A stretch of DNA of 35,440 nt from Microbacterium sp. (GTDB lineage Bacteria > Actinomycetota > Actinomycetes > Actinomycetales > Microbacteriaceae): NCBI GenBank assembly GCA_031178475.1, contig JAPSIX010000005.1, forward strand, positions 1 through 35,440. The letters are read 5' to 3'. The notes beneath the pieces were generated by a model. That model made no database searches. It was not told the origin of the DNA and saw nothing but the letters and a program-made list of their open reading frames with translations. Positions 24,314-30,610 of this stretch are shown piece by piece. Both the position numbers and the translations under genes were made by a program. How positions within the stretch are numbered: position 1 is the stretch's first letter; every line of letters begins with the position of its first letter.

Positions 24314-24955
24314 ATGCGCCAGAACCCGAGCTTCGCCATGACCGATGTCGCCGAACTGCGCAGGGTGATCGCGCAGAATCCGTGGGCCACGGCGGTCGCG
24401 GTGGGTGACGACGGCCTGGTCGCATCTCACTATCCGGTGCTGCTCGATCCGGAGCGGGATGACCTGACGGTGGTGGGCCACGTCGGCAAGCCCGACGACC
24501 AGGTGCTGCACCTGGGCCATCGTGAGCTGCTGCTGATCTTCCAAGGGCCGAACGGGTACATCTCACCGAGCTGGTATGGCGACGTGAAAGCTGTGCCGAC
24601 CTGGAATTACACCGCGGTGCACCTGGCGGGGATCCCTGAGATCGTCGACAGTCACGAGAACCTGAGGATCCTCGATGACCTGGTGACGCATTTCGAGCGG
24701 ATGCTGCCCCAGCCGCGTCTGATGTGGCAGCCGCCCAACACGGAGGAGTTGGTGCAGGCACTCGAGGCCGGCACGATCGGGTTCCGCCTGACACCGACCA
24801 GGGTGACGGCGAAGCGCAAACTCAGCCAGAACAAGCCAGACAGCATCGTGGAGAGCGTGATCGCCGAGCTGGACGGCGACGGGCAGTACGCCAACCCCGC
24901 TCTCGCCGCCGAGATGCGGCGCGCGCACGAGACGCGTCTGGCGCACCGCGGATGA
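24314..24955 (+). CDS. PaiB-like FMN-binding split-barrel protein
   Basis: This 213-aa protein is of the PaiB/negative transcriptional regulator family, which adopts an FMN-binding split-barrel fold. The hallmark is GYISPSWYGDVKAVPTWNYTAVHLAG; flanking strands (AVAVGDDGLVASHYPVLLDPE, VVGHVGKPDDQ) also fit. In Bacillus, PaiB represses sporulation and degradative-enzyme genes, but most homologues are uncharacterised, so a regulatory role here is only inference. The late TPTRVTAKRKLSQNKPDSIVESV segment matches the family end. The stop overlaps the amidohydrolase start (ATGA), suggesting one transcription unit. Confidence 0.88.
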   Translation: MRQNPSFAMTDVAELRRVIAQNPWATAVAVGDDGLVASHYPVLLDPERDDLTVVGHVGKPDDQVLHLGHRELLLIFQGPNGYISPSWYGDVKAVPTWNYTAVHLAGIPEIVDSHENLRILDDLVTHFERMLPQPRLMWQPPNTEELVQALEAGTIGFRLTPTRVTAKRKLSQNKPDSIVESVIAELDGDGQYANPALAAEMRRAHETRLAHRG

Positions 24956-26424
24956 GCCGGGATCTGCTGCTGCGCGCTGTGCGCGTGGCGGGGGAGTGGC
25001 GCGACCTGCTGCCGACCGATGAGCCGGTCGACATCCTGGTGCGGGAGGGGGTGATCGCCGACATCGCGCCGACGGGCAACCTGCGCACCGGCGGGGATGT
25101 GCTCGACGGCGACGGATGCTGGGTGGTGCCCGGCCTCTGGGACCATCACGTGCACACCGTGCAATGGGCGCTGGACGCGCAACGCACTCCACTGGGTGCG
25201 ATCACGACCGCGGCGGAGGCGGCCGCCGTCATGGCATCCGCCGCGCCGCTCGCCGACGGACGCCGGGTCGGAGCCGGATTCCGCGACGGGCTGTGGCCCG
25301 ACGAACCCGCTCTCAGGACCCTCGATGAGCGCACCGGAGACGTTCCGACCTATCTCGTCAACGCGGACGTGCACAGCGTGTGGTTGAACTCCGCGGCCTT
25401 CCGGCGCGAGGGCTTCTCTCCCACATCCGACGGCATGCTGCGTGAGGAGGACGCATTCGAGATCTCCCGCCGGCTGAACGCCGCGGATCCGGCGATGGCC
25501 GATGCCGCCGTGCAGGAGGCGGCACGCCGGGCGGCGGCACGCGGCGTGACCGGGCTGGTCGACTTCGACATGGGCTGGAACGCCGAGGCCTGGCAGCGGC
25601 GCTGCGCCGCCGGCTTCCGCACCCACCGGGTGCAGTTCGCCGTGTACCGCAGCGGATTGGAGCGCGCGATCGAGGAGGGGCTGCGCAGCGGCCTGGGGAT
25701 CGCCGGCACCGACGGCCTCGTGCATGTCGGGCCACTCAAGCTCATCAGCGACGGCTCCCTGGGCACGCGCACCGCGGCGTGCTCGCACGGCTACTCCGAC
25801 GACCCGGCCAATCACGGTGTGATGAACATCCCGCCGGACGAGCTGCGCGAGCTGCTCGCGCGCGCCACGGCATCCGGTTTCGACGTCGCCGTGCACGCCA
25901 TCGGCGACCTCGCCGTGGCCTCCGCCCTCGACGCCTTCACATTCACCGGCGCGCGGGGCACCATCGAGCACGCGCAGCTGGTGCGCCATGCCGATCTCGC
26001 CCGGTTCGCACGACTCGGCGTGGTCGCGAGCGTCCAGCCGCGCCACGCCGTGGACGATCGCGACCTCGCGCCGCTCCTCTGGAGCGATCAACAGGGCATC
26101 GCGTACCCGGCGGCCTCGCTGATCGCGGCCGGTGCGGCGGTGAGGTTCGGTTCCGACGCCCCGGTCGCACCACTGGATCCCTGGCTGACCATGGCGGCCG
26201 CGGTGACCCGTACCGGCGACGACCGCGAGCCGTGGCACCCCGAGGAGAGTCTGTCGCCGCGCATGGCGCTGCGCGCGAGCACCCGGCACGGGGCGGCGGA
26301 GATCTCGCCGGGCGCTCCCGCCGACCTGGTGCTGTGCGCCGCCGACCCTGACGACCCTGCCTCGCTCGAGCGGATGCCGGTGGCGGCCACCCTGCTCGCC
26401 GGACGTCCCACGTACGTGTCCTGA
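24952..26424 (+). CDS. YtcJ-like amidohydrolase (amidohydrolase family 3)
   Basis: This 490-aa metal-dependent hydrolase has a TIM-barrel and a small beta sandwich. Zinc-ligand motifs are visible: LWDHHVH in the first strand, KLISDGSLGTRT in the lysine-strand region, AVHAIGDLAVASALDA and VQPRHAVDD, then FGSDAPVAPLDPW with the terminal Asp. The C-terminal ISPGAPADLVLCAAD is the composite-site segment of this family. YtcJ relatives hydrolyse amide or formamide bonds, but the substrate here is unknown. The ATG at 24952 overlaps the PaiB stop. The 3' end faces dps across a strong bidirectional hairpin. Confidence 0.9.
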   Translation: MSRDLLLRAVRVAGEWRDLLPTDEPVDILVREGVIADIAPTGNLRTGGDVLDGDGCWVVPGLWDHHVHTVQWALDAQRTPLGAITTAAEAAAVMASAAPLADGRRVGAGFRDGLWPDEPALRTLDERTGDVPTYLVNADVHSVWLNSAAFRREGFSPTSDGMLREEDAFEISRRLNAADPAMADAAVQEAARRAAARGVTGLVDFDMGWNAEAWQRRCAAGFRTHRVQFAVYRSGLERAIEEGLRSGLGIAGTDGLVHVGPLKLISDGSLGTRTAACSHGYSDDPANHGVMNIPPDELRELLARATASGFDVAVHAIGDLAVASALDAFTFTGARGTIEHAQLVRHADLARFARLGVVASVQPRHAVDDRDLAPLLWSDQQGIAYPAASLIAAGAAVRFGSDAPVAPLDPWLTMAAAVTRTGDDREPWHPEESLSPRMALRASTRHGAAEISPGAPADLVLCAADPDDPASLERMPVAATLLAGRPTYVS

Positions 26425-26441
26425 GCCGCCCCTGGACGCAC

Positions 26442-26474
26442 GGAACGCCCGGCGGCAGAGCCGCCGGGCGTTCC
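26442..26474. terminator. Bidirectional hairpin terminator (amidohydrolase / dps)
   Basis: GGAACGCCCGGCGGC and GCCGCCGGGCGTTCC make a perfect 15-bp stem with a 3-nt AGA loop. It sits between two convergent stop codons (26424 and 26489) and serves both strands. No U-tract is present. Confidence 0.8.
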
Positions 26475-26488
26475 GGAGAGAGCGGTGG

Positions 26489-26974
26489 TCAGGCCGCGAT
26501 GTGCGAGACGAGGAACCAGCGATCCTTCTCGAGTCCGCGCATGATCTCGATCGCGACGTCCTGGCTGGTCAGATCGACCTCGTCCAGCCCGTCGATGGCG
26601 GCCTTGACGTCGACGAGGATCGCGTCGATGTCGCCGACGACAGCGCGCACCAGTTCGTCGGACTGGGTGAAGCCGGCAGGAACCGCGGTGCTGGCGGCCT
26701 TCTCGGCGACGGTGCTGACCCGTGCGTCGATGGGGAGGCCGAGCGCGACGATCCGTTCCGCGGCATTGTCGGCGAACTCACCGGCGTGGGCGACGATCGT
26801 GTCGAGCAGCTCGTGCACGCCGACGAAGTTCGCGCCGCGGACGTGCCAGTGCGCCTGCTTGCCGTTTACGGTCAGCGCCTGGAGGCCGAGGACCACGGGT
26901 GAGAGGAACTGCGCGGCGGCCGCGGCGACGGTCGGGTCGACGGCGGTGGTGGGAACGGTCTGTGCCTTGCTCAT
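26489..26974 (-). CDS. dps: DNA protection during starvation protein Dps
   Basis: This 161-aa ferritin-like protein forms 12-mers that oxidise Fe2+ with H2O2, store iron and protect DNA. The intersubunit ferroxidase ligands are all present: KQAHWHVRGANFVGVHELLD gives the two His and first Asp, and EFADNAAERI gives the second Asp and Glu. This mirrors E. coli Dps. The start is ATG 26974 (MSKAQTVPTTAV) behind a perfect AGGAGGAT Shine-Dalgarno 4 nt upstream; the track's extension to 27010 is rejected. It has a TTGCGG-16-TAGCGT promoter. It diverges from the carbonic anhydrase homologue. Confidence 0.95.
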   Translation of the reverse strand: MSKAQTVPTTAVDPTVAAAAAQFLSPVVLGLQALTVNGKQAHWHVRGANFVGVHELLDTIVAHAGEFADNAAERIVALGLPIDARVSTVAEKAASTAVPAGFTQSDELVRAVVGDIDAILVDVKAAIDGLDEVDLTSQDVAIEIMRGLEKDRWFLVSHIAA

Positions 26975-27009
26975 GGGGATCCTCCTGATATGTGGGCCTG
27001 ACAGGTTCA

Positions 27010-27037
27010 ACGCTACTCAGCCGTGCGCATTCCGCAA
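27010..27037 (-). promoter_or_regulatory. dps promoter
   Basis: On the minus strand TTGCGG (-35), a 16-bp spacer and TAGCGT (-10) precede the gene with about a 30-nt leader that includes the AGGAGGAT site. No IdeR or OxyR-like box was recognised by eye. Confidence 0.45.
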
Positions 27038-27087
27038 GGAAGCGAAGGCAACGCTTACCGGCACCCGCGGGCACGGCATCCGGCCGG

Positions 27088-27093
27088 TATTCT
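27088..27093 (+). promoter_or_regulatory. -10 box (TATTCT) of the gamma carbonic anhydrase gene
   Basis: TATTCT ends 7 nt before ATG 27101 with no Shine-Dalgarno. It favours 27101 over the track start at 27023. Confidence 0.5.
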
Positions 27094-27100
27094 CGCCTGC

Positions 27101-27637
27101 ATGACCGTCGCACCCGAAGCATCCGTCCTCGCCCTGCCCGGCAAGCGCCCTCAGCTCGCCGACGAGATCTTCGTGGCCGATGGTGCCCGCATCGTCGGGG
27201 ACGTGACCCTCGCGGAGGGCGCCAGCGTCTGGTACAACGCTGTGCTGCGGGCCGATTCGGCTCCGATCGTGGTCGGCGCGGGAAGCAACGTGCAGGACAA
27301 CGTCTCGGTGCACGTCGACAGCGGTCATGGCGTGGTGATCGGCGAGAAGGTCTCGATCGGGCACAACGCCGTGGTGCACGGCTGCGAGATCGGCGACGGG
27401 TCGCTGATCGGAATGGGCGCCGTGGTGCTGAGCGGGGCAGTCATCGGCGCCGGATGCCTCGTCGCCGGCGGTGCCGTGGTTCTCAGCGGCACGGTGGTTC
27501 CGGACGGCTCCCTGGTCGCCGGCGTCCCCGCGAAGGTGCGCCGTTCGCTGACCGAAGAGGAGCGCGCCGACCTCGTCAACAACGCCGAGATCTACCTGCG
27601 GCACGTGCAGACGCACCGTGGGTCGACAGTGGTCTGA
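27101..27637 (+). CDS. Gamma-type carbonic anhydrase (LbetaH hexapeptide) homologue
   Basis: This 178-aa left-handed beta-helix protein is of the gamma carbonic anhydrase/CaiE/PaaY group. Hexapeptide repeats run from IVGDVTLAEGASVWYNAVLRAD to VLSGTVVPDGSLVAGVPAKVRRSL. Three histidines in the usual zinc positions are visible: NVSVHVD, SIGHNAVVHGCEIG. Many homologues bind zinc but have weak or no CO2 hydratase activity, so the role is uncertain. ATG 27101 is supported by the -10 box. Its stop lies 2 nt from the 3' end of an opposite-strand tRNA. It diverges from dps; co-regulation is not shown. Confidence 0.9.
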   Translation: MTVAPEASVLALPGKRPQLADEIFVADGARIVGDVTLAEGASVWYNAVLRADSAPIVVGAGSNVQDNVSVHVDSGHGVVIGEKVSIGHNAVVHGCEIGDGSLIGMGAVVLSGAVIGAGCLVAGGAVVLSGTVVPDGSLVAGVPAKVRRSLTEEERADLVNNAEIYLRHVQTHRGSTVV

Positions 27638-27639
27638 AC

Positions 27640-27716
27640 TGGTGGGGCGGGTGGGACTTGAACCCACGATCGTCGGGTTATGAGCCCGCTGCCTTGACCA
27701 GCTTGGCCACCGCCCC
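27640..27716 (-). tRNA. tRNA with CAT anticodon (Met or Ile2)
   Basis: On the minus strand the acceptor GGGGCGG/CCGCCCC, an anticodon arm with loop CTCATAA (anticodon CAT) and the T arm GTGGG-TTCAAGT-CCCAC form a complete cloverleaf. CCA is encoded. A paired G1-C72 argues against initiator tRNA. Elongator Met and lysidine-modified Ile2 cannot be separated by eye. Confidence 0.88.
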
Positions 27717-27726
27717 GTGAGCTTCC

Positions 27727-27732
27727 AGCCTA
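27727..27732 (-). promoter_or_regulatory. -10 box (TAGGCT) of the CAT-anticodon tRNA
   Basis: Minus-strand TAGGCT ends 10 nt before the tRNA 5' end (27716), a plausible distance for a short trimmed leader. No clear -35 is seen. Confidence 0.4.
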
Positions 27733-27759
27733 CCGGTGCTCCCGGCCTCGTCCGTGCGC

Positions 27760-28041
27760 TCAACCGTCACTCTGCTCGTGCCGTTCCTCGGGTTCGGGGG
27801 AGTCGATCACGCCGATTCCCACAGCCTGATGGTCGGGCTCAGGCTCCTCGCGCGGCGGCGCCTTGGGCTCCTCGCCGGGGTCCTTCTCGGTGCTCGGCTC
27901 GCTCAACTCCTCATTCGTGGGCTGCTGCGGGCGCTCCGGCCGCCCTTCAGCCTTCATCTGCTCGTCCTGAGTGTTCTCCGCCGTGTCGGCCCCCGAGTTC
28001 TCCTGAGCATTCTCGGAAGTGCTCTCGTCCTGCTGGTTCAT
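27760..28041 (-). CDS. Small acidic, disordered hypothetical protein
   Basis: This 93-aa protein consists almost wholly of Glu, Gln, Asp, Ser, Pro and Lys, as in EEPKAPPREEPEPDH. It has no hydrophobic core and is expected to be disordered. ATG 28041 (MNQQDESTSENAQ) has a GGGAG Shine-Dalgarno in front; the track's N-terminal extension to 28185 has no support. No signal peptide is present. I do not recognise it. Functions such as stress or crowding protection are possible, but nothing in the sequence decides this. It ends 28 nt before the -10 of the CAT tRNA and diverges from the YihY gene. Confidence 0.6.
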   Translation of the reverse strand: MNQQDESTSENAQENSGADTAENTQDEQMKAEGRPERPQQPTNEELSEPSTEKDPGEEPKAPPREEPEPDHQAVGIGVIDSPEPEERHEQSDG

Positions 28042-28160
28042 GTCTGCTCCCTTCCGGGGCCACCGGCCCCACTGCACCGCAGAATAGGGCCCCGGTCGCC
28101 CCTGGATCGAGGGGCTCGACAAGTGGCGCGAAGCCGCGTAGCGAACTCGACGGGGACCCG

Positions 28161-28166
28161 TAGCAT
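28161..28166 (+). promoter_or_regulatory. Possible -10 box (TAGCAT) of the yihY-like gene
   Basis: TAGCAT is followed 2 nt later by GGAGG (28169-28173). It lies 23 nt before the TTG at 28190, so the transcript is not leaderless. Confidence 0.35.
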
Positions 28167-28189
28167 CCGGAGGCCGCCCAGGCAAGCAT

Positions 28190-29191
28190 TTGGCGCGCTG
28201 GCACCATCACGGCCAGAGTCGAGAGGTGGAACAGAAGCGCAGAACCCTCGGTTTCATCGTGCGTCGCGTCGCGCGCGGCTTTTTCGGAACCGGAGCGGCG
28301 GACGCCGCGGCCGGGCTCGCCTTCTACACACTGCTGTCGATGTTCCCGGCACTGATCGCGGCGTTCTCCGTCATCGGTCTGTTCGGCGAGAAGCGCGGGG
28401 CAGCGCGCGCCGTTCTCGACGCGCTCAGCGAGGTCCTGGCGCCAGACACCGTCGACGCCGTCCGCGAGCCGATCCAGGCCGTCGCGAAGGCCTCCGGTGC
28501 CGGGTGGGTGCTCGTCATCGGCCTGGCCGTCGCGCTCTGGTCGGTCGCCCGTTACATCACCGCCTTCAGCCATGCGATGAATCGCATCTACGGCGTGCCC
28601 GAGGGGCGTCCGCTGTGGAAGGCCAAGCCGGCGCACCTTCTGCTCACGGCGGTCGTCTTCGTGCTCGTCCTCACGGCGACCGGGCTCGCCGCGATCAGTT
28701 GGCCGCTGGCGCAGTACATCGGCGATGCCATCGGGGCGGGGGAGAATGCTCTGACCGTGTGGCGGATCCTGCGGTGGCCCGCCGTGATCCTGCTGGTGAT
28801 GTTCGTGGTGGCGCTGCTCTATTACTTCGCGCCGAACGTCGAGCACCCGCGATTCCGGTGGATCAGCATCGGCGCCGCGCTCGCCCTGGTGGTTCTGGCC
28901 CTGGCATCCGCCGGCTTCGCGTTCTACGTCTCCCGGCTGGCGGACTACGACCGCGTCTACGGCTCCTTCGCCGGTGTGGTGATCCTGCTGCTCTGGCTGT
29001 GGATCGCGAACATGGCCCTGCTGATCGGCGCCCTCTTCGACGCGGAGATCGAGCGTGCCAGGGAGCTCAAGCAGGGCGAGCCCGCCGAACGCCGCATCCA
29101 GCTGCCGTTGCGCGACACCGACCGCATCGCCAACGTCGTGCGCCACGACCTCGAGGACGAGCAGACGGCTCGGCAGATCAAGAAGTCATGA
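28190..29191 (+). CDS. YihY/BrkB-family inner membrane protein
   Basis: This integral membrane protein (333 aa from TTG 28190) has about six hydrophobic segments, including LAFYTLLSMFPALIAAFSVIGL, WVLVIGLAVALWSVARYITAF, LLLTAVVFVLVLTATGLAAI and VVILLLWLWIANMALLIGALFDAEIE. The pattern AFY(T/S)LLSMFPAL, SVARYITAFSHAMNRIYGV, YDRVYGSFAGVVILLLWLW and DAEIERARE identifies the YihY (formerly 'RNase BN') family. Its function is unknown; the RNase label was an error. The start is uncertain: TTG 28190 sits 16 nt after GGAGG, and an in-frame GTG at 28226 (VEQKRRTLGF) has no good site. The 3' end overlaps the KTSC gene on the opposite strand. Confidence 0.88.
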   Translation: MARWHHHGQSREVEQKRRTLGFIVRRVARGFFGTGAADAAAGLAFYTLLSMFPALIAAFSVIGLFGEKRGAARAVLDALSEVLAPDTVDAVREPIQAVAKASGAGWVLVIGLAVALWSVARYITAFSHAMNRIYGVPEGRPLWKAKPAHLLLTAVVFVLVLTATGLAAISWPLAQYIGDAIGAGENALTVWRILRWPAVILLVMFVVALLYYFAPNVEHPRFRWISIGAALALVVLALASAGFAFYVSRLADYDRVYGSFAGVVILLLWLWIANMALLIGALFDAEIERARELKQGEPAERRIQLPLRDTDRIANVVRHDLEDEQTARQIKKS

Positions 29192-29401
29192 GCGCACATG
29201 TTCGGTGGGGTACCGGTCGCGGACGCGCTCGGTGAAGAACCTTCCGAGGCTCGCCGCCGCGATCAGCTCTCGATACACGGATGCCGGTACCGCGTAGTAC
29301 CGGTACACCTCACCGCCCGTGAACTCGATCTCCAGCGCAGCGGTCGCGCTGTCGTAGCCCACCCCGACGAGCGCGGACGACTCCACCGGTTGTCGCCTCA
29401 T
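29186..29401 (-). CDS. KTSC domain protein
   Basis: This 71-aa protein consists of one KTSC domain: SSALVGVGYDSATAALEIEFTGGEVYRYYAVPASVYRELIAAASLGRFFTERVRDRYP. The pattern (S-S-x-I-x-x-I-G-Y-D, G-x-x-Y-x-Y-x-x-V-P, F-F) is clear. KTSC domains occur alone or beside RNA/DNA-related enzymes and have unknown function. ATG 29401 overlaps the DUF72 stop by ATGA, so the pair is co-translated; the track's longer form to 29524 runs over DUF72. Its stop is read from the complement of the last serine codon (TCA) of the YihY gene. Confidence 0.85.
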   Translation of the reverse strand: MRRQPVESSALVGVGYDSATAALEIEFTGGEVYRYYAVPASVYRELIAAASLGRFFTERVRDRYPTEHVRS

Positions 29402-30270
29402 GAGCCGCCCACCGGGCCGTCGCCGACGAGGCGCGCCAGCGCCACAGCGTCGTGCGGTGCGTGACCACGGGCGTCGTTGTCGAAGTAGACGTACACGTCG
29501 CGCTCGTCGCCGCCGGTGGCCCACGCGGTTGCGCGACCGGCCCAGATCTGCAACTCCTCGGGTGTGTACCCGCTGTGGTACAGCTCGGTCGAGCCGTGCA
29601 GACGCACGTAGACGAAATCAGCAGTGATGTCCTCGAAGAGCGGCCAGCGTCCCGCGGTGTCGGCGACCGTCATGGCGACGCCGTGTGAGCGCAGCAGATC
29701 GGCGAAACGAGGGTCGGCGAAGCTCGCCGACCGCGGCTCGATCGCGTGGCGGAGTGGCCGGTCCTCTTCGATCTCCAGCCACGCGCGCCCGTCGAGGCGC
29801 TCGTCGTGATTCCGCGCGATCGCGAGCGCCTCGCCGGTGGTCTGCGGGAGGGCGGCCAGGAACGCGGCGAGCAGGTCGGGTTCGAACTCCTGCCGCTCGG
29901 GCAGCTGCCACAGTATCGGGCCCAGTGCTGGTCCGAGCGCGAGCACGCCGGATGCCAGGAAGTTGGCCAGCGCCGCCCGCGCGTCGCGCAGACGCAGCAT
30001 GTGGGTGATATAGCGCGACCCCTTCACCGCGAACACGAAACCGGTCGGCACGCTCTCCCGCCACCGGCGGTAGCTCCCTGGGCGCTGCAGCGAGTAGAAC
30101 GAGCCGTTGAGCTCTGCCGTTGACATGGTCAGCCCGATGTGCTCGAGCTCGCGCCGCTGCGGCAGCCCTGGTGGGTAGAAGTCACCCCGCCATGACGGGT
30201 AGCGCCAGCCCGACGTGCCGACGCGCACCCGGCCGCGTCGATCCGCCTGCCCCTCGGCATCCGTCTCCAT
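29398..30270 (-). CDS. DUF72 family protein
   Basis: This 290-aa TIM-barrel-like protein belongs to DUF72 (YecE type). Markers: RVRVGTSGWRYPSWRGDFYPPGLPQRRELEHIGLTMSTAELNGSFYSLQ near the N-terminus, then GFVFAVKGSRYITHM, LGPALGPILWQLPERQEF, DFVYVRLHGSTELYHSGYTPEEL and DVYVYFDNDARGHAPHDA. The function is unknown. The ATG at 30270 is chosen over the track start at 30372 because a TACGAT -10 box lies 6 nt before it. It is followed by and overlaps the KTSC gene. Homologues are widespread and stand-alone. Confidence 0.93.
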   Translation of the reverse strand: METDAEGQADRRGRVRVGTSGWRYPSWRGDFYPPGLPQRRELEHIGLTMSTAELNGSFYSLQRPGSYRRWRESVPTGFVFAVKGSRYITHMLRLRDARAALANFLASGVLALGPALGPILWQLPERQEFEPDLLAAFLAALPQTTGEALAIARNHDERLDGRAWLEIEEDRPLRHAIEPRSASFADPRFADLLRSHGVAMTVADTAGRWPLFEDITADFVYVRLHGSTELYHSGYTPEELQIWAGRATAWATGGDERDVYVYFDNDARGHAPHDAVALARLVGDGPVGGS

Positions 30271-30276
30271 CCCAGG

Positions 30277-30282
30277 ATCGTA
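30277..30282 (-). promoter_or_regulatory. -10 box (TACGAT) of the DUF72/KTSC operon
   Basis: Minus-strand TACGAT ends 6 nt before ATG 30270. No Shine-Dalgarno is visible. Confidence 0.5.
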
Positions 30283-30370
30283 GGCAGCGCGACGATGGCG
30301 GACGCAACCCCCTTTCCTCGCCGCGGGCGGCACGGCATCATGAACTCGACCGCACACCGAGGAGGACGAC

Positions 30371-30598
30371 ATGACCGGATTCCCGCACGATCAGGCCGCC
30401 GGCGTTCCCGCGGACGACGTACCCGAGGCCGACCTGCTCGATCAGGAGCGAGCGGCGTGGGACGACACAACCGACGATCCGGAACGGCCGGTCGCCGACC
30501 CTCTACCGTCGACGGACGACATCGACGCCGACCCGGCGGACGTCATCGACCAGGCGCGTGAACTGCCCGAAGAGGACGACCCCCTGCCTGAGGAGTGA
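30371..30598 (+). CDS. Small acidic hypothetical protein
   Basis: This 75-aa protein is about one third Asp/Glu (ADLLDQERAAWDDTTDD and ELPEEDDPLPEE) with scattered prolines and no hydrophobic core. ATG 30371 sits behind CGAGGAGGACGAC, an excellent Shine-Dalgarno. It is probably real but of unknown function, and likely disordered. It ends 12 nt before the stop of the DUF262 gene on the other strand, so the two are convergent. Acidity might suggest DNA mimicry or an inhibitor role; nothing in the sequence proves this. It lies divergently from DUF72. Confidence 0.6.
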   Translation: MTGFPHDQAAGVPADDVPEADLLDQERAAWDDTTDDPERPVADPLPSTDDIDADPADVIDQARELPEEDDPLPEE

Positions 30599-30610
30599 AC
30601 GAGCCGGGCG

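Noticed and set aside
21605-24544. 979-aa minus-strand ORF
   Set aside because: It is antisense to rpiB, the Fpg/Nei gene and the AGCS symporter gene, which have clear motifs. Its protein is low-complexity Arg/His/Asp-rich, typical of high-GC shadow frames.
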